64,000 nucleotides of DNA from Chitinophagaceae bacterium (lineage in GTDB: Bacteria > Bacteroidota > Bacteroidia > Chitinophagales > Chitinophagaceae). Within the stretch, counting starts at the first letter, position 1; each line of letters begins with the position of its first letter. The DNA lies in the NCBI GenBank assembly GCA_020847395.1, contig JADLCD010000149.1:24164-88163 (forward strand), read 5' to 3'. A program made the position numbers and the translations under genes. This document shows positions 43,913 to 52,251 of this stretch, piece by piece. Below the pieces are notes generated by a model. It searched no databases. It was not told the DNA's origin and saw only the letters and a program-made list of their open reading frames with translations.

Positions 43913-45988
43913 TTATTGCACTACGGGAAATGATGATATTCTCAGCCTTGCCGCACCCATAGGAATTAATTCTATATCATCTGTTTTTGTAGAAACTGCA
44001 ACAGGACTTTGAGGTAGTGTATCGCAAAGCCCATATTTATCAATCGTCCATTCAGGAATTATTTTTCCTTTTGCCTTTATGATTATAGGCACATCGCCCG
44101 GTGTAAAGGGATAATTGTTTACAGGCCATGCTTTTTTAATTACCTGGAATTGTTCATTTAGGGGTTTATTATTCAACAGCAAACCATAGTTCCACATACT
44201 TGCAGGATATATTTCGTAAGAAGGCCATTTGCTCTGATCGGCGCCAGCCTGAAACCTCGAATCCCACTGAATGGCTTTTTTTCCATCCATAAGTTTATAT
44301 GCTTCATCAATTTTAAGGGAGAAGCTTAGCGGTCCGTAATTGAGGCTTACGCTGTTTTTGTTCTTTTCCCATTTTTTTAGCCGGAGACTCATCGGCAAAT
44401 TCAATTCAATAATATCGCCCTGTTGCCATTTATTTTCAATACGTATATAGCAACCGGCAGTTGCATTAATATTTAACGGTTGTCCGTTTATTGTTACCAA
44501 TGGATTATTGCACCACCCGGGAATACGCAGGTAAAGGGGGAAGCCGGTTGCCGATGTGGCACCAACTTTTATTTTAACGCGATCATCAAAGGGGTAGTTG
44601 GTTGTTTGAATGAGTGTGGCAGATTTGCCCTTTTTATTGCCAACGTGTATGGTAACCTCACTATTACAGTAAAGCATAGCCGCAATTCCGTTATCAGGTG
44701 TAGCCATCCATAAATGTTCTGCATAATATGGCCAACCCTGCGCATGATTATGCTGGCAACAACGGCTACTGAAAGGATTCATCATTAAAAATGGGCCTTC
44801 ATTCTGAATACCCGGAGCGTGATTTCTGCTATCACTGATTACCATATTCGGCGCTGTTAAATACCGCAGCGCTTTAAAATCAGGCATAACTGCTGCAGGG
44901 TATGTATTGAAAGCAACGTCTTCACAATTATCAGCCCACATCGGGTCGCCTGTAATTGTGGTTAGAATTTCATCTGAAGCCATTTGTTCAACCATGCCAC
45001 ATGTTTCAACCGCCTGCCGGGGATCATCAAAACCTTTACGGGCATTTTCATCTGCACCAAACATGCCTCCGGGCATCTGCCCATATAAATTTCTAACCAG
45101 GTAAAAGTTATTATAGGTAGCATTCAGGTGAGCGCTGTTTTTTGTTTGCATATAGTAAGTAGCCGGCTCCCGAAAACATTGCGCCACATTCACATTATGC
45201 CAGTTAGGCAAGTTGCCTGCCTGCATCCAGTTAGCAGTGGCATTATGTATTTTAACAGATAAATCAAGCAGCCATTTTTCTCCTGTGCGATTATATAACC
45301 AGTATATACTGTAGAGATTGTCTCCACCCCGGCTATTTTCCCAATAGGTTTTTAATAGCAATGTGTCTGCTATTGTTGTTTGCCATTTGAAATATTTTTT
45401 CATAAATGGAATAACCCTGGCATCGTTGCTGTACTCGTAATATGATTGAAGGCACCATAGCATAATCATATTTGGCCATAAATCAGGTATAGCATTTTTA
45501 TCACTCCGTTTAGATTGCTCAATAATACCTGGTCCGAAATAACCATTTGGTTGCTGGCTCTCAAAAACTTTTTCAATCCAGCTTTTTGTTTCAGATATCA
45601 TTTTCGCGTCACTTAACAGGTAGGCAAGATTACCGTAGCCTTTTAGCCAATAAGGCACCTCTTCCCAACCATGATCACCCTCTCCGTTACCACTAAACCA
45701 TGCGTTATTGTTTTTGTTGAGCCAGGCACTTATATTACCCAGTTGGCCGGTAAGACCATCACGCTGTAACTCGAGGAATTTTAATACCCAACCACCAGGT
45801 TTTATAGTGCCTGCCGGAAGCTTGATAAAATAAAGTGATTGCAAAGGTGATTTATTAGCGGTATAAAAAATATTTATATTGTTTAAAGCAGGCTTTTGTA
45901 CAACCTTTACCTGTATATTTTGTTGTGCAAAAGAAAATGTAGAAAAAGCAAGAACCCCACAGGCAAGACATTTTAATATTTTTTTCAT
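43913..45988 (-). CDS. Glycoside hydrolase family 127-like beta-L-arabinofuranosidase
   Basis: A 691-residue protein with signal peptide ending FSFA/Q. The (alpha/alpha)6 barrel has EGDHGWEEVPYWLKGYGNLA, WPNMIMLWCLQSYYEYS, and the zinc/nucleophile set: E-T-C in VETCGMVEQM and the C-C pair in SRCCQHNHAQGWPY, matching the Glu, Cys and Cys-Cys ligands of GH127. The C-terminal beta domain follows. It would remove terminal beta-L-arabinofuranose or a related pentose from plant glycans. Encoded 21 bp after a glycosyltransferase gene on the same strand, a curious partner. Confidence 0.85.
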   Translation of the reverse strand: MKKILKCLACGVLAFSTFSFAQQNIQVKVVQKPALNNINIFYTANKSPLQSLYFIKLPAGTIKPGGWVLKFLELQRDGLTGQLGNISAWLNKNNNAWFSGNGEGDHGWEEVPYWLKGYGNLAYLLSDAKMISETKSWIEKVFESQQPNGYFGPGIIEQSKRSDKNAIPDLWPNMIMLWCLQSYYEYSNDARVIPFMKKYFKWQTTIADTLLLKTYWENSRGGDNLYSIYWLYNRTGEKWLLDLSVKIHNATANWMQAGNLPNWHNVNVAQCFREPATYYMQTKNSAHLNATYNNFYLVRNLYGQMPGGMFGADENARKGFDDPRQAVETCGMVEQMASDEILTTITGDPMWADNCEDVAFNTYPAAVMPDFKALRYLTAPNMVISDSRNHAPGIQNEGPFLMMNPFSSRCCQHNHAQGWPYYAEHLWMATPDNGIAAMLYCNSEVTIHVGNKKGKSATLIQTTNYPFDDRVKIKVGATSATGFPLYLRIPGWCNNPLVTINGQPLNINATAGCYIRIENKWQQGDIIELNLPMSLRLKKWEKNKNSVSLNYGPLSFSLKIDEAYKLMDGKKAIQWDSRFQAGADQSKWPSYEIYPASMWNYGLLLNNKPLNEQFQVIKKAWPVNNYPFTPGDVPIIIKAKGKIIPEWTIDKYGLCDTLPQSPVAVSTKTDDIELIPMGAARLRISSFPVVQ

Positions 45989-46009
45989 CGTTATTCTTTT
46001 TTAGAAAAA

Positions 46010-47122
46010 TCAGGCAATTTTCACTAAAGTGGAAGTGAGTTTTGCCCAGGAGTATTTCTTTTTTTCTTCCTGCAAAAAAGTGGTAAAATAGTTTTCGTTT
46101 ATTGAGAAAAATTTGTCAATGGCTGCTGCAATTGACTGAGGTGTTGGTTCACAAACAATACCTGCTTTCATATCAGGTACCATTACCGGCAGGCTGCCTA
46201 CATTGGTAACAATCATTGGTTTTTCAAAATGATAGCATAAAGGAGTTACGCCGCTTTGTGTTGCGCTCCTGTAGGGTTGTACCACAACGTTGGCAGCGCA
46301 TATATAATATTTTACTTCGCTATCGGGAATAAAATTTGTGCGTAGTATAATTTTGTCTTTTATATTCAATTGCGTTATTTGTTCCTGGTATTTTTTCTCG
46401 TCTTCATAAAATTCACCGGCTACTAATAATTTAAAAGATGATTTTGTATAGCGCATGGCTTCGAGTAAAATATCCAACCCTTTGTATTGCCGTATAAAAC
46501 CGAAGAACAATACTATTTTTTCATTGGCTGGCAGGTTAAGCTGTTGTTTTGCAGCGGGGAGAGAAACCGCGTCACCAAAATTATCATATAACGGATGCAG
46601 CACTTGTGCAGCAGGTTTTGCTTTTTCAAAAGTTCGCAGGTCGTTCAATACCTTTTCGCTCATGGTTACAAAATCATCACAACTTTTTAAAAAATATTTG
46701 GTAAAGGAATGATCGCCGGGTCTTTTTTCGTGCGGAATTATATTGTCGGTTATAGCTACAATTTTTGTGTGTTTGTTTTTTCTTACACGGCGTAATATAG
46801 TTCCAAGCGCAGGTCCCATAAAAGGAAGCCAGTAGCGGACTACTATCAAATCCGGGCGTTTTTTGCTTAGCTCATTTCCAACCTTTATCCAGTTTAAGGG
46901 GTTTATTGAATTGATAGCCGAATGTATATCTATATCAATTGGCGCCGGTTCAGATGAGTATTGTGTTGTGCCCGGAAAAAGAAATGAAGGGTATTGCAGG
47001 GAAAAAGAATAAATACTGCATTGATGTCCTTCGTTAAGAAACTGCCTGCATAAACGTTCATCAAAGGTTGCTAATCCTCCACGCAATGGATGTGCAGGGC
47101 CTATAATAATTACTGATGCCAT
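46010..47122 (-). CDS. Glycosyltransferase family 4 (GT-B fold)
   Basis: A 370-residue protein. The N-terminal GPAHPLRGGLATFDERLCRQ glycine loop and the C-terminal donor-site blocks KIVLFFGFIRQYKGLDILLE, YICAANVVVQPYRSATQSGV (the E-x7-E variant) are typical of GT4 enzymes that use NDP-sugars. It has no membrane span. It follows the GT2 gene by 11 bp and precedes the GH127-like gene, in a leftward run beginning at the dihydroorotase-like gene. Acceptor and sugar are unknown; cell-surface or lipid-linked glycans are likely. Confidence 0.88.
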   Translation of the reverse strand: MASVIIIGPAHPLRGGLATFDERLCRQFLNEGHQCSIYSFSLQYPSFLFPGTTQYSSEPAPIDIDIHSAINSINPLNWIKVGNELSKKRPDLIVVRYWLPFMGPALGTILRRVRKNKHTKIVAITDNIIPHEKRPGDHSFTKYFLKSCDDFVTMSEKVLNDLRTFEKAKPAAQVLHPLYDNFGDAVSLPAAKQQLNLPANEKIVLFFGFIRQYKGLDILLEAMRYTKSSFKLLVAGEFYEDEKKYQEQITQLNIKDKIILRTNFIPDSEVKYYICAANVVVQPYRSATQSGVTPLCYHFEKPMIVTNVGSLPVMVPDMKAGIVCEPTPQSIAAAIDKFFSINENYFTTFLQEEKKKYSWAKLTSTLVKIA

Positions 47123-47133
47123 GAGATATGATT

Positions 47134-48078
47134 TTACTCAAAGCCTGTTTTGGATTCGATAAGATAATTATTTCTTCCCGGAGAATTTCTTGCAATAAGC
47201 TCTCCTAAAAAACCTGCAAGAAATAATTGTGTGCCGATGATCATGGTAGTAAGGGCTATATAAAACGGAGGGCGGTTGCTTAATCCTACTTCAGGAAATA
47301 TTAAACGCGTAATGATAAGATAGAATGTTGCAAAAAAACCTATCGCAAAAAAAATGGTGCCGAATAATCCAAAAAAATGCATTGGCCGTTTTCCGTATTT
47401 GCCAACAAACATTACGGAGGCAAGGTCAAGAAAACCGTTAATAAAGCGTTCCCACCCAAACTTGGTTACACCATATTTTCTTGCACGGTGTTCTACAACT
47501 TTTTCTCCAATATTTTTAAAGCCGGCCCATTTAGCAAGTACCGGAATCTGGCGGTGCATTTCGCCATATACCTCAATACTTTTCACCACTTTCTTTTTAT
47601 AAGCTTTTAAACCGCAATTAAAATCGTGAAGATGGATACCTGTAACTAACCTTGTAGCGCCATTAAAAAATTTTGAAGGAAGATTTTTGGTGAGTTTGTT
47701 GTCGTATCTTTTTTTCTTCCAGCCGCTCACCATATCATAGTTGTCATCTATTATCATTTTACGCAGCTCAGGTATCTCGTCGGGCGAATCCTGGAGGTCG
47801 GCATCCATTGTAATCACCACGTCACCTTGTGCTGCTTTAAAACCTTCGTTTAATGCGGCAGATTTTCCGTAATTGCGCTGAAATTTTATGCCCTTAACAG
47901 CAGCATTTGCATGGCATAATTGTTCTATTACCTGCCAGGAGCTGTCTGTGCTGCCGTCGTCAACCAAAATCACTTCATACGAAAATGCATTTTCAGCAGC
48001 TACCTTTTTAATCCAGGCACATAACTCAGGTAAAGATTCTTCTTCATTAAATAAAGGTACTACTATGCTGATGTCCAT
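47134..48078 (-). CDS. Glycosyltransferase family 2 with C-terminal membrane spans (DPM1/GtrB-like)
   Basis: A 314-residue protein. The GT-A domain starts MDISIVVPLFNEEESLPELC, with VILVDDGSTDSSW, ITMDADLQDSPDEIPEL (DxD-type metal site) and SGWKKKRYD. The C-terminus has two spans (FGLFGTIFFAIGFFATFYLI and ALTTMIIGTQLFLAGFLGEL). This layout is that of polyprenyl-phosphate glucosyl/mannosyltransferases (GtrB/DPM1/ArnC), which load a sugar on undecaprenyl phosphate. It sits 16 bp after the DUF4199 gene and 11 bp before the GT4 gene. Confidence 0.92.
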   Translation of the reverse strand: MDISIVVPLFNEEESLPELCAWIKKVAAENAFSYEVILVDDGSTDSSWQVIEQLCHANAAVKGIKFQRNYGKSAALNEGFKAAQGDVVITMDADLQDSPDEIPELRKMIIDDNYDMVSGWKKKRYDNKLTKNLPSKFFNGATRLVTGIHLHDFNCGLKAYKKKVVKSIEVYGEMHRQIPVLAKWAGFKNIGEKVVEHRARKYGVTKFGWERFINGFLDLASVMFVGKYGKRPMHFFGLFGTIFFAIGFFATFYLIITRLIFPEVGLSNRPPFYIALTTMIIGTQLFLAGFLGELIARNSPGRNNYLIESKTGFE

Positions 48079-48094
48079 GCTTCTTATATTATAT

Positions 48095-48631
48095 TTACTG
48101 TGCTGCCGGAAACTCAGGTTTTTTCTTTTTAACTATAGCAGCAATAACCAGGCTTACTACAAACCAGAAAATGCATATAAAAGCTGCAGATAAACTTGTT
48201 TTACCCAGAGAGTAATTATTGCCTTTCAATGCTTCTTCGGTGGCTTTATCAATTGCATCCTGCGGAGCTCCGAATTTCTGCATCATTTCCTGCATTTTTT
48301 CAGTGCTTTCCTGTGTTAATGCCTCCCTGAAAGGAACATCAATAAAATTGAAAAGAACATAATTGAAAATGGTTGAAATAATGGTGCCAATTACAAAGGT
48401 TGTAAAAACCACTTTCAATGCTCCTGCAAAATCAAGATAGCCTCCATTGTTTTTTTTCTGTTTTATACCTGCTAAAACAGCAATAACAATTGGTATAAGA
48501 AAGCCCATCCAGGCTATAGGGCTTACAAAAGATTTAGCGCCATTCAGGTATAATAACAGCCCGAAAATTACAGATGCAAGCCCGGAAATAAGTCCATAGG
48601 TTACACCGGTATTAGTACTTTTTGTTTCCAT
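48095..48631 (-). CDS. DUF4199 membrane protein
   Basis: A 178-residue protein with four spans. TNTGVTYGLISGLASVIFGL, the basic KQKKNNGGYLDFAGALKVVF and the FNYVLFNFIDVPFREALTQE segment are typical of DUF4199, a Bacteroidota-specific family of unknown function, often encoded between a dihydroorotase-like gene and a GT2 gene as here. Gaps to its neighbours are 18 and 16 bp, so it is part of the same operon. The last third is charged and probably cytoplasmic. Confidence 0.85.
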   Translation of the reverse strand: METKSTNTGVTYGLISGLASVIFGLLLYLNGAKSFVSPIAWMGFLIPIVIAVLAGIKQKKNNGGYLDFAGALKVVFTTFVIGTIISTIFNYVLFNFIDVPFREALTQESTEKMQEMMQKFGAPQDAIDKATEEALKGNNYSLGKTSLSAAFICIFWFVVSLVIAAIVKKKKPEFPAAQ

Positions 48632-48649
48632 ACTGATTTTTTTAGAGGA

Positions 48650-49909
48650 TCAATTGTTCAAAAATACTTTCTCTCCATTAATTATCCCAATTACTTTTCC
48701 CTTTAGGGTTTTGCCGATAAACGGGGAGTTTTTCGACTTTGAGCGAATATCTTTTTCACTGAAAGTATAGGAAGCTGATGGATTGAATAAAGTGATATCA
48801 GCAACTTCACCTTCACTTATGCCTGTTTTTGCAAGAGAGAATATACGGCGTGGATTTATGGCGCATAATTCAATCCAGCGATCAGTAGTAATGCCCGCTG
48901 CTCCGGCAACAGCAAACGCTGTTTCCAGCCCAATCATTCCATAAGCTGCATATTCAAACTCACAAACTTTACTATCCCATTCCTGTGGAAAATGATGTGA
49001 GGCTATGCAATCTACCTGCCCATTGTTTACAGCATTTTTCAATGCCTGCACATGATCCGGAGTGCGCAATGGCGGATTTACTTTGAGGTTGGTATCATAG
49101 CCCATTAAATCTTCATCGCTGAAAAAAAGATGGTATGGCGTTACGGAGCAGGAAACTTTCAAACCGCTATCCTTTGCTTTTTGTATTAAGGATAGTGATT
49201 TTTTAGAAGATATACCGGTGAAATGAAGTTTTGATTCGGTATAAGCAGCAAGCTCAATATCTCTTGCCACCATCATTTCTTCTGCAATGGCAGGTTTGCC
49301 GGGCAGTCCTAACCGTGTAGATATAATGCCCTCGTTTACCAGCCCATGTGTGCCGATGCTTTTATCATCGGGCATTTGTATTATAATACCATCGAAAGCT
49401 TTTACATATTGCAGCGCTTTTAGCAAAAGCCCTGAAGATTGAACAGGTTTTGTACCATCGCTAAAAGCCATTGCGCCGCTGGAAAACATATCATACATCT
49501 CTGCCAGTTCTTTTCCTTCCACATTTTTGGAAATAGCGCCTATCGGGTGAATATTGACAGGCAATGCCCTGCTTTTTTCTTTTATATATTCCACCTGCGA
49601 TTTACTATGCAGGGCAGGGTTTGTATTCGGCAAAATCAGCACGTGGGTATACCCGCCGGCGGCAGCGGCATTTGCTCCTGTTTCAAGGGTTTCTTTAAAC
49701 TCAAACCCGGGGTCGTTGAAATTTGAGAAAATATCAACCCAGCCGGGCGATACATGCAATCCTTCCTGTTCTATAACAGTATCAGCTTTATCTGTAATGT
49801 TATCACCGATTTTGGAAATATTGCCGTTGGTAATTAAAATATCTTTTACTTGTCCGTTAGCCGTAGAGCCAGGATGAGAAATTTTGGCTTTGCGAATAAG
49901 AATAGTCAT
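48650..49909 (-). CDS. Dihydroorotase-like protein lacking metal ligands (PyrC homologue)
   Basis: A 419-residue amidohydrolase-fold protein. The layout is that of class I dihydroorotase: GWVDIFSNFNDPGFEFKETL, GGYTHVLILPNTNPALHSKS, NPPLRTPDHVQALKNAV and ETAFAVA. But the HxH metal motif (usually DxHVHLRxPG) is replaced by IFSNFNDPG, and the catalytic Asp of TDHAPH is replaced in IASHHFPQEW, so it probably does not bind two zinc ions and may be inactive, like the PyrC-prime subunits that stabilise aspartate transcarbamoylase. First gene of a five-gene leftward run; a TATCTTCG box (49924-49931, minus, one mismatch) lies 14 bp upstream. Confidence 0.82.
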   Translation of the reverse strand: MTILIRKAKISHPGSTANGQVKDILITNGNISKIGDNITDKADTVIEQEGLHVSPGWVDIFSNFNDPGFEFKETLETGANAAAAGGYTHVLILPNTNPALHSKSQVEYIKEKSRALPVNIHPIGAISKNVEGKELAEMYDMFSSGAMAFSDGTKPVQSSGLLLKALQYVKAFDGIIIQMPDDKSIGTHGLVNEGIISTRLGLPGKPAIAEEMMVARDIELAAYTESKLHFTGISSKKSLSLIQKAKDSGLKVSCSVTPYHLFFSDEDLMGYDTNLKVNPPLRTPDHVQALKNAVNNGQVDCIASHHFPQEWDSKVCEFEYAAYGMIGLETAFAVAGAAGITTDRWIELCAINPRRIFSLAKTGISEGEVADITLFNPSASYTFSEKDIRSKSKNSPFIGKTLKGKVIGIINGEKVFLNN

Positions 49910-49950
49910 TGTATAAAGTTGCGCGAAGATAACTCATGTTTATTGATTTT

Positions 49951-49978
49951 TTGAAATTGGAATTTTGAATTACTTTTG
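49951..49978 (+). promoter_or_regulatory. Promoter of tRNA-Pro
   Basis: TTG (49951-49953), 17-bp spacer, TACTTTTG (49971-49978), followed by CCGCCCCC. Both boxes fit the Bacteroidota consensus. Transcription would start near 49985, about 65 nt before the mature tRNA. Confidence 0.7.
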
Positions 49979-50050
49979 CCGCCCCCAAGCAGTGAGGAAT
50001 GGTGATTAGCGAAATTTTGCTGAACATTTACGGATCACACTGCAACAGTT

Positions 50051-50124
50051 CGGGAAGTGGCGCAGCCCGGTAGCGCACTTGTATGGGGTGCAAGGGGTCG
50101 CAAGTTCGAATCTTGTCTTCCCGA
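50051..50124 (+). tRNA. tRNA-Pro (anticodon GGG)
   Basis: A full cloverleaf folds by hand. The acceptor stem is CGGGAAG with CTTCCCG, the D-arm GCGC/GCGC, the anticodon stem CTTGT with GCAAG around loop ATGGGGT (anticodon GGG at loop positions 3-5), the variable loop GGGTC, and the T-arm GCAAG-TTCGAAT-CTTGT. The discriminator is A, and CCA is not encoded (CT follows). It has its own promoter upstream and terminator downstream. Confidence 0.93.
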
Positions 50125-50379
50125 CTAATACTAATAACCGCAACTTCGTTAATTCGGAGATTGCGGTTTTTTATGACCTTTTTTAAGTGTTGGTAGCGCA
50201 TCCCGCCTGGGCGGGAGGGTCGCCCCGATTTGAATCGGGGTCTTCCCGACTAATACTAATAACCGCAACTCCGTTAATTCGGAGATTGCGGTTTTTTTTA
50301 TGACCCTTTTTTAAGTGTTGGTAGCGCATCCCGTTTGGGCGGGAAGGTCGCCCCGATTTGAATCGGGGTCTTCCCGACT
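50116..50379 (+). repeat. Two tandem 125/128-bp units derived from the tRNA-Pro 3' end, plus a third partial copy
   Basis: Unit A is 50116-50240 and unit B is 50241-50368; a third start (TCTTCCCGACT) sits at 50369-50379. Each unit holds the tRNA acceptor 3' strand, an intrinsic terminator, and a tRNA-like body in which GGTAGCGCA (D-arm end) is followed by the palindromes TCCCGC-CTGG-GCGGGA (50201-50216; TCCCGT-TTGG-GCGGGA in unit B) and CCCCGATT-TG-AATCGGGG (50223-50240, 50351-50368) in place of the anticodon and T arms. The 5' acceptor strand is missing, so these are not functional tRNAs. Confidence 0.9.
50136..50172 (+). terminator. Intrinsic terminator of tRNA-Pro (repeated at 50261-50299)
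   Basis: AACCGCAA-CTTCG, loop TTAATT, CGGAG-A-TTGCGGTT, then TTTT. In the second copy the inner stem is perfect (CTCCG/CGGAG) and the T-run is longer. Confidence 0.9.
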
Positions 50380-50381
50380 TG

Positions 50382-50421
50382 ACGGGGCAAAGTAGAGAAA
50401 TCTATTTTTGTCCCGTTTTTT
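50382..50421 (+). terminator. Possible further terminator after the repeat array
   Basis: ACGGGGCAAA faces TTTTTGTCCCGT across a 13-bp loop (GTAGAGAAATCTA region), followed by TTTTTT. It ends 9 bp before the IS inverted repeat. Confidence 0.4.
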
Positions 50422-50430
50422 ATTGCCATT

Positions 50431-51749
50431 CATTAGCGTTTTGATATTAGTCGAACATTTTCAATTGATTATAATTTAGTTCTTTGAAATATTGTTTTTG
50501 AGTTTGTTGAAACAGTTGATTTACGGGCATTTTTTCAAAAATTGAGATACTTAAAATCTGTAGTATTTCGTACAGCGATTGTTTGAGCATAAATTTCTTT
50601 TTTGCAATGGCTACGAGAACATAAACAGCTATAGCTATCCATACTTGTGTTTTTACTGCGTTTTCAGATTGCCCCCAAAAGGATTTTATTTTCAGGTGCT
50701 GCTTTATCCATTTAAAGAACAGCTCTATTTTCCAACGATGTTTATATAGTTGTGCTATATCTGTTGCTTTAAGATAAAAGTTATTGGTAAGAAAAATTAA
50801 CGTCTTTCCACTTTCAGCATCATAGAATTTTATCCTTCTTATTTTCACAGGATAATCAATAGCAGCATAATAGTTGTTTAATAATACATACTGATCGCAA
50901 AGTACACCGTTAGGTTTGTCTGATGGCATAGATTTCACACGACGGCAGTTCATGTTGTCTTTGGCTCTTGTGATATAAAATGCATTAGCCTGGTGAACTT
51001 TGTAAAGCCGCTTGTAATCTACATATCCTCTGTCCATCACATAGAAACTATTGGCTTCAAAACAAATAAAATCCAAGGCATTTACATCATGAACCGAAGC
51101 TGTAGAGAAATGTATGAACTCAGGAATAGAGGTTTTTAAATCTAATTGTGTATGCAATTTTATTCCCGCTTTTGTGGTGCGGAATGTTGCCCAATGAAAA
51201 GTTGACAAGCACAAATCAATCGTGGTAGCATCTATAGCAAATACATTGTTTTCAAGAGCAACTTCCAGGTCACTATCGCCTATATACAACTCTTTAGCCT
51301 GTTTAATAAGTAACATGGCTAAATCATAGTAAATAAGATAAGAACGATTTTCATTAGCAACAGAAAGTGTGCTTTTAGCTACCACATTACCTATGCCCAG
51401 ATGATACATTTTATCTGCATTTGCTTTTAAACATAAAATGGTATCACTTAAACTTTCCCGATGGGTGAGTTGACCGAAAGCCATGCATAAAAACTGTTTC
51501 CAGCAGCTAAAGTCCTTCACCTTATACTCGCCTTATGACGCCTGACGAGGGTTTGAAACTGTTTGTGCGATATAAGCGATATGATTTGGGAGAATACATA
51601 CTTACCTTGATTCATAATAATTGAAAATCAGCATGTTCTAAAACGGCAAATTTTCAAAAAATCAAATCGTTTCCTTTCTAAAATCTTTGCAAACTCAATA
51701 CTGACAATACTTTCAAAGAGCTAAACTTTATAACATCAAAACGCTAATG
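50431..51749 (-). mobile_element. IS4-family insertion sequence
   Basis: Bounded by 19-bp inverted repeats with one mismatch: CATTAGCGTTTTGATATTA at 50431-50449 and its complement TAACATCAAAACGCTAATG at 51731-51749. The element is about 1319 bp, encodes one DDE transposase on the minus strand, and the transposase stop codon lies within the left repeat. No clear target-site duplication is visible in the flanks, so the insertion is old or its flanks have changed. It lies immediately after the tRNA-derived repeats. Confidence 0.85.
50447..51615 (-). pseudogene. IS4-family transposase, broken by a frameshift
   Basis: Reading from the ATG at 51615 gives MNQGKYVFSQIISLISHKQF and QTLVRRHKASIR, then a stop at 51517-51519. 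The next frame continues as YKVKDFSCWKQFLCMAFGQL and runs 350 more residues. Together they match the DUF4372 N-terminal domain and the IS4 DDE core: FAIDATTIDL (D), VMDRGYVD (D) and a late IELFFKWIKQHLKIKSFWG (the Y-x2-R-x3-E-x6-K equivalent). A one-base loss near 51525-51535 explains the break. The main frame alone lacks the N-terminal domain, so the enzyme is probably inactive unless frameshifting or a base-call error is involved. Confidence 0.85.
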
Positions 51750-52251
51750 ATTTAGTTATTGTGATTGTCGCTTCTGATTACACAACAAACAAAGTCAATC
51801 GCACGAAAGGGAAAAAAGATGTTACACGTAAAGGCTTTTTCGCATGGTGAAAATGGGTTTTCCCGTGGTTGAGATTAGGAGAAAATGCGCCAAATCAGAT
51901 TTTGGCTGCGGGAGATATTTTGCTTTTGTAGTACCTGTTTGACGCTGTCTTACCTTAATATTTGTAGGCAGCGTTTAGCGCGATAAGGCGTTTAAATTTA
52001 TATCGCTCTCCCTTTTGGTTAGTTTTTACTTCCTTTTGGACAGTTTTTAATTTTCGACGATTTTTTTTGTAAAAAAATTTTGAAAAGATAAAATCTTACC
52101 TAACTTTATTTACGATTGACGCCATGAAAATTACCCTAATTAGTAACACTTAATCCTACCCAGATTTTCGTCATAGGGTTGTTGTTATTGGGTCAACTCA
52201 TTTCCAATTTTTATTTCCTGATTTTTATTGTTGCACCTTTAAATAGGTTGT
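51750..52251. other. Upstream region of the RHS locus
   Basis: About 500 bp without a gene. It holds two imperfect 21-bp tandem units, CCTTTTGGNNAGTTTTTA at 52011-52028 and 52032-52049, and, 29 bp after them, a candidate promoter (52078-52108). Between 51780 and 51980 nothing recognisable is seen. A nine-codon frame (MKITLISNT) at 52124-52153 lies in the putative leader. Confidence 0.5.
52078..52108 (+). promoter_or_regulatory. Candidate promoter of the RHS locus
   Basis: TTTTG (52078-52082), 18-bp spacer, TAACTTTA (52101-52108), one mismatch from TAnnTTTG. It would give a leader of about 138 nt before the ATG at 52252. Confidence 0.4.

Noticed and set aside
50116..50379. CRISPR-like array
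   Set aside because: Only two full units, with no spacers of equal size between short repeats and no cas genes; the units are tRNA-derived.
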